This document shows, in pieces, positions 27,900 through 37,910 of a stretch of DNA of 64,000 bases; the first letter of the stretch is position 1, and every line of letters starts with the position of its first letter. The stretch comes from Phymorhynchus buccinoides (Eukaryota; Mollusca; Gastropoda; Neogastropoda; Raphitomidae): NCBI GenBank assembly GCA_017654935.2, contig CM065686.1, positions 30,851,091 to 30,915,090 of the forward strand, read 5' to 3'. A model generated the notes under the pieces. The model did not search any database. It was not told where the DNA came from and was given only the letters and a program-made list of their open reading frames with translations. Made by a program: the position numbers and the translations under genes.

Positions 27900-28330
27900 G
27901 TTTTTGCGATTGAGTCATCATTGGCCTCTGAGAGGCCAAAGGGTAAATTACGCATTTAGGGCTGTCTTTGAATTTCTTTTATTATGCGCAAATGATAAGA
28001 TGAAAAGAACAAATTAAGTTGCAGTTTTATGCATTAGTTACGGGTGAACACTGCTAGTAGTATATGCTTTAAATTTTATCGGCACAATCTGCAAATGCAT
28101 CCCAGACCTGTTTACTCTACTCTTTTCGAGTAGTATTCTACTCAATTTGGATCTCTACTACTCTTCAAAACTGAAAATAATGCTCTAATTTCTCATTTTC
28201 AGTGAACATTGTTTGGTGGTTTAATGAATAAAACTACACATTTTTAGCCCAAACTACTCATTTCAGCCATCCAGACTACTCAAGACTTGTGTAGGGGGTA
28301 AACAGGTCTGGCATCCCACTGGATCATCGT
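27900..28330. other. Unique DNA, no gene seen
   Basis: 'ctactcttttcgagtagtat' gives a small hairpin; nothing else. Confidence 0.5.
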
Positions 28331-28335
28331 CTTAA

Positions 28336-28573
28336 CCCTTTCACCGCCAAAGTCGCATTTTAGCACCACAATGATTTAACACCCATGTCATTAAAAGGCA
28401 TCAAATTGGGGCATATTATCCAAAGACCCGATTGTCTTAGTTTTGGGAAGTAAGAATAGACCTTATTTTATATCTGTCACAGAAGAATCCCCAATACTGC
28501 AGATGGATTTTGTTCTCTACCCAGGTAAATTTAATGAAAGTTTTTGGCTGAAATATGGCTGGCGGTGAAAGGG
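28336..28573. mobile_element. TTAA-type MITE, copy 1 (238 bp)
   Basis: TIRs CCCTTTCACCGCCA and TGGCGGTGAAAGGG, flanked on both sides by TTAA. The TTAA duplication and CCC-starting TIRs are the signature of piggyBac-superfamily elements. No coding capacity, so non-autonomous. Confidence 0.8.
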
Positions 28574-28807
28574 TTAACCGGTCTCCCATCGGCGCATTTG
28601 TAATGTGTAGGATATTTGTACATTGCATAGGAGCTATAATATTACAGCATTAGAAGCTGTATCCATTTCAGCTTTAGCTCTCAAAATATTTTGCAGCACG
28701 TGGTTCTCAAGTTGCTGTTTTTCAACAGTAGGTCTATGTATTAAAACTCGCTGTACGTCATCACATTTCTGGAAAACGACAGTCAGATATGCTCAGTCCG
28801 AGCGAGC

Positions 28808-28858
<51 letters not shown>

Positions 28859-29216
28859 CTATTTGTGCACGTACATAACTGAAAGCATTTGATACAATAA
28901 TTATGTCAAATTTCTTTTCAAATCGTGCAGTAATCATCAACACCTCAACTGTATTTTTTAACCGTATAGAATCAGGCAAGAGCACACACACACACATACA
29001 CGCGCGCGCGTGCACACAAACACACACACAGAGCTTATTTCATTCGCAGTTTATTTCTTTATGCTGAATAAAGATCATGTTTACTTTGACTTTTCATACA
29101 CACTGATGCACCCACACATACACACGCACGCACGTACGTACGTACGCACGCACAGGTGCTCAGTCTTCATATAATTCTTCTTATGGAAAGTAAACATGTC
29201 TGAGCCATTTACACGC

Positions 29217-29666
29217 CATATGCCATTATACCTACTTTGTCTTTGTTTGGTAATGACTGAGTTCAAGAACAGCCAGAAACATACAACAAGGTTACTGACA
29301 TTATGCATAATCTAAAGCAAGACAGGGAAACAGTATAAGTACATACTGATAGTGTGCTTTATAACATATGCCATTATACCTACTTTGTCTTTGTTTGGTA
29401 ATGACTGAGTTCAAGAACAGCCAGAAACATACAACAACAAGGTTACTGACATTATGCATAATCTAAAGCAAGACAGGGAAACAGTATAAGTACATACTGA
29501 TAGTGTGCTTTATAACATATACCATTATACCTACTTTGTCTTTGTTTGGTAATGACCGAGTTCAAGAACAGCCAGAAACATACAACAAGGTTACTGACAT
29601 TATGCATAATCTAAAGCAAGACAGGGAAACAGTATAAGTACATACTGATAGTGTGCTTTATAACAT
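29217..29666. repeat. Three tandem copies of a ~149-bp unit
   Basis: Copies begin at 29217, 29365 and 29515 (catatgccattatacctact, ttgtctttgtttggtaatga) and are nearly identical. Confidence 0.9.
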
Positions 29667-29806
29667 AGACATGGTGGCAAGTAAAGCGGCGTCCGGGCGG
29701 AATAGCGACTGTCAAAACAGCGACATCAAATTAATTCACAAGTAAAACATTCTTTCAATCCTAGCATAACACGTTTGAATGTTCTGTGAATCTCCTCAGT
29801 CTTTAA

Positions 29807-30033
29807 AGACTCACTGACCCAGCAAGATTAAGTCCCTTGGTTTATTCAGGGTAGGTGGGACCCACATACAAATTCCTCACATTCAAACTGAGGCTGCTCT
29901 TCAAAGTCTCTGTCTCGTTTTCAATTTGGGGGCATTTGTATAGGAGTCACACCTGCTCAAAATAAGATTTCTTACCAGCGAGAGAGGGAAACACGTGAAA
30001 CCTGTGATTTTTACTCATGGATGTGATGGGTCT
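29807..30033. mobile_element. AGACCCAC-TIR MITE, copy 4
   Basis: TTAA/AGACTCACTGACCCAGC at left, GATGGGTCT/TTAA at right, same interior. Directly adjacent to the MITE at 30040. Confidence 0.7.
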
Positions 30034-30039
30034 TTAAAA

Positions 30040-30278
30040 CCCTTTCATCGCCACTGTCGCCTCTTGGCACCACAATGATTTAACACCCATGTTGCTAAAA
30101 AGGCATCACGTGAGGGTCTGCTGACCAGTTACCTTATGTTCTTAATCTTGGGAGGTAAGGATAGGCCCTATTTCATGCATGTCACAAAGGAATCCCCAAT
30201 GTTGCAGATCAAATCTTTTCTCTACCCAGGTAAGTTTAATGGTAATGTTTGGCTGAGGAATGGCTAGCGTTGAAAGGG
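30040..30278. mobile_element. TTAA-type MITE, copy 2 (239 bp)
   Basis: Same family as 28336-28573, with degenerate TIRs CCCTTTCATCGCCA and GAAAGGG. It sits immediately beside the MITE at 29807-30033, whose TTAA border it abuts. Confidence 0.7.
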
Positions 30279-30789
30279 TTTTAAATGGTGACCGCATTAA
30301 AAAAAAAACATTTTCAATGAGTGTGCTTCTGCATACGCTGGATGGGTGGGGATAGTATAAGAATTGCACATCTATCATTTTGTTTTTAATTTGCCGTCAG
30401 TTTGGGCAGAACTGTTTGATTTCATAAGACCAATGTTCCGGATGAAAAGACAGCCAATCCTGAAGACTTTCCATCAGATTTTGCGATCCTGATTTCAGGA
30501 GCATGCCTGAACTACTCTCACCAATTAGTTAGTTAGTTTGTCTACTATAGTACCATCAACAGCAATAACGGGAGTATAATAGACTGTCAGGACTGTCACC
30601 GCATTAAGTTCGGCCACGTATAGCAAAACACAAATCCATGAATCTTAACAACGTGCAAAACCTGAAAACATAAAACATATAGTACAATTCATAACATGAC
30701 ACTTCCCTCATTGTACCCTATAGCATATAATTCCAGACAGTGCTGGAAACGTAAGCCATTCCGCTCTTTTTATCGAGTCCAGGTTAAAA

Positions 30790-31190
30790 AAAACCAAGTA
30801 AAAAAGCATAACAAATACATACTAGTAAGCTAAGATACATAAAAAGGCTATGTAAGCAAATATGCACCGCAGAATGGACAACAGGTGCTCATTCAAGTGC
30901 TTAAGGTCTCACGTCTGGAAGCCAGTGTACAATAAAACAAACAAACTGGCATGTCATAAATTGTAAAAAGGAAAAACATGAAAGGGTTTTATAGAAAAAA
31001 ATGCAGGAGAATGGACCAATAAGGCAGAAAGAAGTAGATGCCAGAAAGCAAAAAGAAGAAAAAAAGGCAGAGTCAAAGAGAGTGATAGAGTAGGGGAAGT
31101 TACTAGCATAGAACTTCCAGAAGGGGGAACTATTTCTGCTGAAAGACCCCCGGTATCCCCACGGGAGGGCTCTAACCACGTAAGCCAGCC
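30790..31190. repeat. Dispersed repeat shared with 23650-23850 and (inverted) 54270-54500
   Basis: gcaggagaatggaccaataa, gaagttactagcatagaact and gaaagacccccggtatcccc have counterparts at the other two sites. The part at 30810-30900 resembles 54715-54800 in direct orientation. Confidence 0.55.
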
Positions 31191-31724
31191 TAAGCCGTTG
31201 CCCGCCTCCTATGACGATGGCTAGGTTCAACCCAGATAATGTTTTGCGGAAATTTGACAACTTATTATTATAAATCAATTCACGCCATGCTGGTGTCAAA
31301 CTTTGTGACTTAAGAATAAGTTATAATCGATAATACCTATTTTTCAAGACAAATCAGTCATCACTATCTGCCACCTAATAAAACAAAGCATACCGAAATC
31401 TACTAATTTTCTAAACCTTCTAAATGTGTGTGCCAGACAGTCCTGTCTGACTAGCCATGGCTTCCAGAAAGCAAAGGAGACAACTAGGCCTACTGTTCTG
31501 GGGGACTGGGTTTGGTGCTATTAGTGAAGAAATCTGGCGCAAAGTATCTCCACTCTCTCGGCCAAAGATAGTTTAGACAATTAGTGTTGTGGCCAAATAA
31601 TCCCCTTTGTTGCAGCACTAAGAGGCAGTGCAAAAATGCTTCATAGTTCGTGATTCACTGTCATTCACGAAGGTTTAACAATTTATCATGAGTATCCATT
31701 TAAAAATTCAAAATGTGGCATATA

Positions 31725-32054
31725 CGTGGGTTGTTCATTAAACAATGGCAACGGGTCCATAAAGCAGGAACAAAAGAGTTCACAGACTTCAAACTTTGCA
31801 TTCCTATGAAGAACACCTTTCCTCTTTGTATGCACAGTTCCAGCTATCCACGCCATGTTTCAAAGTCATTTTTGGTAGCTTCTTTGAGACAGGGTCGGAG
31901 CTGTGATTTTGAGCTTTTTAACATGACACAACAATGATATTGTGCAAGCAAATACGTTAAGGAAATAAGTTTTCTTTGGTGCCACCATGATACCTGGATG
32001 TTTTATAGATTACAAATGGCAGGACCGTTGCCAAACTTTACTGAACAACCCACG
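31725..32054. mobile_element. Mariner-like non-autonomous element (330 bp)
   Basis: TIRs of about 30 bp (CGTGGGTTGTTCA..., ending ...TGAACAACCCACG) with a TA on each side (31723-31724 and 32055-32056). The start resembles mariner TIRs. The open frame inside is not recognisable as a transposase. Confidence 0.65.
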
Positions 32055-32402
32055 TACTGTCATAGTGGTTCCAAGGTTAATCTACCTTTGAGAACGAATG
32101 GTCCAATGAAACGGACTGAACCATGAAGGCCCCAACTCTAATGAGTGCTTCCATTTATCATCACTTGAATTCACATTAGCAACTTAACTTAAGGATAGTC
32201 TTTGTGCATAAAACAGAAAATGAAAACTTTATTTTTCAAGGATAAAGGTTTCAGGCAGCGTATTCTTCCAATCTGCCCTTGATACATAATTATGAACATG
32301 ATAAAGGTAACAAAGCAAATTAATAATAGTATACATACAAAATTGAACACAAACATAGCAAAAAAAATTATGATATAATAGGTTGGTTTTTTATTCATAC
32401 AA

Positions 32403-32501
<99 letters not shown>

Positions 32502-32520
32502 GGGAGAGAGAGAGAGAGAG
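32403..32520. repeat. (GA)n - poly-G (75 nt) - (GA)n
   Basis: G run 32426-32500 between two GA stretches. Confidence 0.9.
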
Positions 32521-32844
32521 AAACATTTGTTTATTGAGGGAAAATAATTAACACACAATGGGCTTGCTTACATCTTGCACTCGAAACAAAAGCATAATTA
32601 AAACTTCAATTAATGAACAAAAGCAACAGGAAAACAAAACAAAACAAAAACTACACATTCATACACCCATCCACCCTCCCCCCACCAACCTCGCACACAG
32701 CACAGTAATCATATGAACTAATATAAATCAAATTCACAAGAATCAGGAAATACATTGTGGAGGAAGAAAAAAAATCAATCTAAACAAATGCATTATGAGT
32801 ATGACATCATCAAAACACAAGAAATTACTTTCTCCATCTCTTCT

Positions 32845-32873
32845 CCCCCCCCCCGCTTCTCGTTCCTCCCCCC

Positions 32874-32960
<87 letters not shown>
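32845..32960. repeat. Poly-C, ~85 nt with one T
   Basis: C run from about 32875 to 32960 interrupted by T at 32919, with shorter C runs before it. The P/G-rich open frames here are artefacts of the run. Confidence 0.9.
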
Positions 32961-32961
<1 letters not shown>

Positions 32962-33109
32962 CCCTCCCTTAAAGTGAACAAAAAACCCACACACAACCCT
33001 AAAAACAAGATTTATGCATAAATTAACCATGTCATGAATAAACATTTGAAAAAAAGAAAGTAATACAGTTCAGAAGCTACATAAGATAGATTAATATGTG
33101 ATGTTGTTT

Positions 33110-34215
33110 ATATGTTTGATCATAAGGTACTTATGGTAGTTTTTCTTGAAAACATTGAGACTTGAATGAACATTAAAAGAAGCTAAAATCGTATTCCAGA
33201 AACAACCACCCGAATACAACAGACCTGTCTTGAAGAGATCAACTCTTGGAAGAGGTACTTTGATTTTAAGAACATTGCGGATGAGGTTTAATAATTAATC
33301 AAATTTATGTTTTAAAGCAGGAGCAGCGCGATCAGACATAATTTTAAACATGAAAATGGCTTTGTTATATTCACGTCCCCATTGTAGAGGCAGTATAGTC
33401 CGTGCTGATAGTCCGTATGAGTAATGGACGATAATTTCAGAAGGATCAGCTTAAGACCACGCCTGTACAAACTAAATAAAGGTTTTAGATTATTTCCACT
33501 AGCTGAATCCCATAGTGTAGAGGCATAGTTAATATGTGATTGGATATAAGCACAGAGAAAAACAATTTACGACTGTCGATATCAAGAAAATGTTTAATTC
33601 TGGAAAGCTGATAAACTTTTTTTAGATATTTGCTTGCAGAGCATAGATATTTGGTAGGACCACGACAGCTTGTTATCAACAATAACTCTGAGTATCTTGT
33701 GATGGTCAACTTCTTCCATGATTTCAACATTGATAATGATAGAGAACGAATGAGAACCAAGGCAGAGATTTTGACGTTTTTGTCTAGTGATGATTAGTGA
33801 GTATTTATATTTTTTGGGATGTAGTTTCATATGGTTAATTTCAGACCATTAAATTAATTTGTCAACATTGTCATGTAAACAAGTAAAAACCTTATCTACT
33901 TTACTATCACTAGTATGCATAGTCGTATCATCTGCAAACATTTCAGTGGGAGTTTTAAGAAAAAGAGGCAGATCATTAATGTATATTGAAAATAAGATGA
34001 GGCCAAGGACTGAACCTTGTGGAACACCCAAATCAAGAGGCATTATAGAGGATTCAAATTCATTTAGAAAGACTGCTTTCGATCTGATAAAAAAGACAAT
34101 AGGAATTCTAAGGTGTTATTAGTAATGCCACAAATGTTTTGTTTTTTTTTTAGCAAGAGGTTACGATCAACAACATCAAAGACTTTCATGAAATCAACAG
34201 CAAGAACACCTGTAA
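33110..34215 (-). pseudogene. Non-LTR retrotransposon reverse transcriptase, decayed fragment
   Basis: The minus strand encodes pieces of a LINE-type RT in order. They are a motif-A-like VDFMKVFDVVDRNLL (about 34150-34205), then GVPQGSVLGLILFSIYINDL (34020-33965), and the catalytic FADDTTMHTSD motif (about 33945-33910). Downstream come the thumb and C-terminal parts, including an FKTGLLYSGGCFW-type segment at 33190-33240. Frameshifts separate the pieces and the 5' part (endonuclease, fingers) is absent, so the copy is dead. The clade (CR1/jockey-like) cannot be fixed by eye. Confidence 0.75.
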
Positions 34216-34570
34216 AAGTCTGGCCCTGAGCAAAACGCGGGGGTAGTTAGAAGGAACAAGGGACTGGACCTGTTTGGGATAGACTCTGGCATGAGAGGAG
34301 GGAATTGGTCACATGATCTGAAGGGAGGGGGGCGCTGCTCACCAGTAACCCTGCCAACATTGTAATAGTCATAGTTGAATGCATCAGGTGGAGGGGGGCG
34401 AGCAGAGAGATCAGGGTACCCAGGGGGGTACTCCAATGACTGATTGGTCTGGGAGTGTTGATTCTCATTTCTAGATCTGAGTGACCGGTTGAGTTAGGGA
34501 TGCCAATACTTATTTGTAGAGCCCAATGACTGATTGGGCTGGAAATGGTGATACTCATGCCTAGAAAACC

Positions 34571-34687
<117 letters not shown>

Positions 34688-34814
34688 CAGAGACAGAGAA
34701 AGACAGAAAGAGAGAGAGAGAGGTAGACAGACAAACACAAAATCCATTCATAAAATTCATGAAGAAAGTGCAATATACACACAGGGTGATCTGGTAGACA
34801 ACCGTGCTGAACTA

Positions 34815-34910
34815 GGTTAAAAACAAGAGGCAAAGCCTACAAGGCTCACGTCTGATTATTATTACTATAGCAGGCATGGGAATTCCCATGACAATTCCCA
34901 TGCCTGTATA
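34815..34910. repeat. Small hairpin (ggcatgggaatt / aattcccatgcc)
   Basis: Near 34871-34906 a 12-bp stem with an 8-nt loop, next to an 'acaagaggcaaagcctacaa' motif that looks like a dispersed repeat end. Confidence 0.6.
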
Positions 34911-35469
34911 GAGAGAATACTGTTATGTAGACACTTGTGCATCTGAAAACAGAATTAATTTTTATTTTACTGTGTAAAAAAAAGATTATTTCTATGCACC
35001 CCTACCCCTTTCTTTAAAATTTAATTATATGTATGCGCATGTAACATAGTGGAGCCCTATTTTTATTTTTGGCAAACAAGTAAAATTGAAAAGCATATTG
35101 ACCAAGCTTTCAGAAAAAAACATAGTGACCAATCCCCCCCCCCCCCCCCCCCCCACACACACACACCCCGCCGGGGTAAGGGGGGTCTACGGACACCTGT
35201 AGTAGGCCTAGTCTTTGCCTGTGGGTCTAAGCCTCTTACTCTTAGAAAATTAATAATTGAAGTTGCGTGATCTGTTACTGTTTTAAACTGATTGTTCATG
35301 CGATGAAAACTTGTTCCACATCATCTACATTTCTGTAAGATATTTTATATTAGTCCTAATATTTTATTTTCGTTTCGTTAATTCCCCCCCCCCCCCCCCC
35401 CCTCTGCCACAAAGCAAAGGTCAAGGTCACAGCCAGCAAGCTCATCCATGTTTATCTTCCCCTGTACAG

Positions 35470-35609
35470 TCTTTGCTCATGGTGATCAATCGTCTAGGCC
35501 TAACAAAGGATTCGTACGTGGAAGGCAGTGAAATCGACGAACCCTGGATTTTCCGTATATTTTTTTTCAAGACTGAAATGAATGTTAAGTACGTCGTCTT
35601 GACTATGAG
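35470..35609 (+). other. Candidate isolated exon
   Basis: A pyrimidine-rich stretch ending in ttcccctgtacag is followed by 140 nt of open frame containing MVINRLGLTKDSYVEGSEID and then atgag/gtaagg, a good donor. Composition is more gene-like than the neighbourhood. No family is recognised and no partner exon was found, so this could be chance. Confidence 0.25.
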
Positions 35610-35867
35610 GTAAGGCATGGACTCTAGGCCTAGGCCTTGTTGCCGGAAGTGCAGTAGGCTAAGTTATGCGCAGAGATGATGAGCAAATGAACACGAACAA
35701 CCGTTTCTCAAAGGCGCAAATAAAGCTAAACAACCGGGCCGTAAACGCACACACTCGGTACATCCATTTGTTACAGAAAATATAAGTTGACGACGTTAAA
35801 ATGTACCTATTTGTACACACCTGAAGTCTTGTGTTTCTTTGTAAAGAGCGTTTTTGTATACCTAATG

Positions 35868-36300
35868 GAGAGTCTTCTTTCCAGTATCTCCTACTCGGTA
35901 CAACACAACAGTAATCTCTGCAACAAATTATTTTCTTTCTTTTGTTCCTTACCGATGTATCTGACTGCTTTGATCGCCATGACTTGAAGGCTCACGTCAA
36001 AATCAAGTATCCTGCTAACTTTAACCCTCTAACATCTTATGTTTTTTTGAGAAAATGACAACGTTAAAGTTTCAGTGGATAGTGAGAGTCTTCTTTAGTT
36101 TGAAGAGTGTGACTGAGTCAAGGTTAAAGGTTGCACAACAGTAATCTCTGCAACAAATGATTATCTTTATTTTGTTCTTTATCAATGTAACTTACTGCTT
36201 TGATCGTCGAGACTTGAAGGCTCACGTCAAAATCAAGTATCCTGCTAACTTTAACCCTCTAACGCCTTATATGTTTAGAGAAAATGACAACGTTACGGTT
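35868..36300. repeat. Tandem duplication of a ~215-bp unit
   Basis: gagagtcttctt, cacaacagtaatctctgcaa, gaaggctcacgtcaaaatca and actttaaccctctaac occur in the same order twice. Confidence 0.8.
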
Positions 36301-36729
36301 TTGAGTTAAGGTTAAAGGTCGGGGCCACGGACGCAACACACACACACACACACACACAGACAGACACACAACCGAACATGTACGATACTATAGACTCACT
36401 TTGTTTTAAAAAACGACGTGAGCCAATGAAACAGCACCACCACCACCACCACCACCACCACCACCACCCCCACCAAAGTGGAATGTCCCACAGTCTATTT
36501 GCCATAGAGTCACTGCATTAGTCATTCATCCTGCATGGGGGTCGATACTGGGAGACGGAACCCAATCCCGGCTCTCCTTCCACCGCCTTACCTCTGCCAA
36601 CCAGTCAGGTACCCATTTACACGTGGGTGTGTTGAGTCAAATCTGAGTAAAATATCTTTGTACAAAGAAAAGGACACACCACCACACCGAAGGGGCATCG
36701 AAATCCTAACCCACATTCCTTCAGATTAA

Positions 36730-36963
36730 CCCTTTCACCGCCGATGTTGTATTTATGCACCACAATGGTTTAACACCCATGTCACTAAAAGGCATCAAGT
36801 CAGAGTCTGTTATCCGAAGACTCGATTTTCTTAATTTGGGGAGGTAAGGACAGGCTTAATGTTATACATGTCACAAAGGAATTCACAATATTGCAATTTG
36901 TTTTTCTCTACCCAGTTAAGTTTAATGGTATATTTTGACTAACTAATGGCTGGAGGCGAAAGG
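36730..36963. mobile_element. TTAA-type MITE, copy 3, with empty site in duplicate
   Basis: Same family (left TIR CCCTTTCACCGCC), bounded by TTAA at 36726-36729 and 36964-36967. The paralogous site in copy B (around 55318) reads TTCAGATTAAAGACAC with a single TTAA and no insert. Confidence 0.85.
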
Positions 36964-37053
36964 ATTAAGAGACACCATGCTTGAAATAGTGAGGCTAGGA
37001 GAAAATAAACAAAGGTTAACATCATCACCACTAACACCTACCCCACCCACCCC

Positions 37054-37058
<5 letters not shown>

Positions 37059-37112
<54 letters not shown>

Positions 37113-37189
37113 GCAGACTCAGTCACACAGACAGACAGACAGACAGACAGACACACACACACACACGCGCACACACGCGCACACGCGCA

Positions 37190-37220
<31 letters not shown>

Positions 37221-37250
37221 GCAAACACAAAGTCACACGCACACGCACAC
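37059..37250. repeat. (GA)n, (CAGA)n, (AC)n, (CG)n compound tract
   Basis: Consecutive short simple repeats; missing from the equivalent part of copy B. Confidence 0.9.
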
Positions 37251-37304
37251 ACCAAAGTTACCATCCCCGCCTAGGACTGCATGAATTAAAGGCCCATAGG
37301 AACA

Positions 37305-37690
37305 ACCCAGTAACTTCCTCATGAGAACAAACCCAGTAATTCCTAAGAGAACAAACCCAGTAACTTCCTAAGAGAACAAACCCAGAAGCTTCCTCGTGAG
37401 AACAAACTCAGTAACTTCCTCAAGAGAACAAAATCAGTAACTTCCTTAAGAGAACAAACCCAGTAACTTCCTCAAGAGAATAAACCCAGTAACGTCCTAA
37501 GAGAACAAACCCAGTGACTTCCTAAGAGAACATTCACAAACCCAACAGCTTCGTCAAGAGAACAAACTCAGTAACTTCCTCAAGAGAACAAACCCAGAAG
37601 CTTCCTCAACAGAACAAACCAAGAAGCTTCCTCAAGAGAACAAACCCAGCAACTTCCTAAGAGAACAAACCCAGTAACTTAATTCCCCAA
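37305..37690. repeat. ~25-bp minisatellite downstream of gene A
   Basis: About 14 units of gagaacaaacccagtaactt + cctaa/cctca. Copy B has a single unit (aacccagtagcttcctcc, 55528-55545). Confidence 0.9.
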
Positions 37691-37910
37691 GAGACGTGCA
37701 GCCTCTTTACCCACTCGGCCAAGACGCCTCCTCTCATACTTAGCCTGACCGTGCAACACCATGCTGGGATAGCTCTGAGGTTTACACACTCGTCTCTTAA
37801 GCAGAAGTGGTCTGAGTACTATTTGGGAATAACAATGCTTTGTGTGACTTCAGAAATGGAAAGCGCTTACAGCAGGGTCTGCGACGGAAGACGGGCTCTG
37901 TAGAAACACA

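Noticed and set aside
27868..27900. Helitron 3' end (cgctcggcgacgcccttgtt)
   Set aside because: No CTRR terminus with a preceding hairpin and no TC start could be paired with it.
30901..31299. 132-codon minus-strand frame
   Set aside because: Lies in a dispersed repeat that recurs at 23.7 and 54.3 kb; the frame is not kept there.
32743..33045. Gly-rich or Pro-rich proteins
   Set aside because: Translations of the poly-C run.
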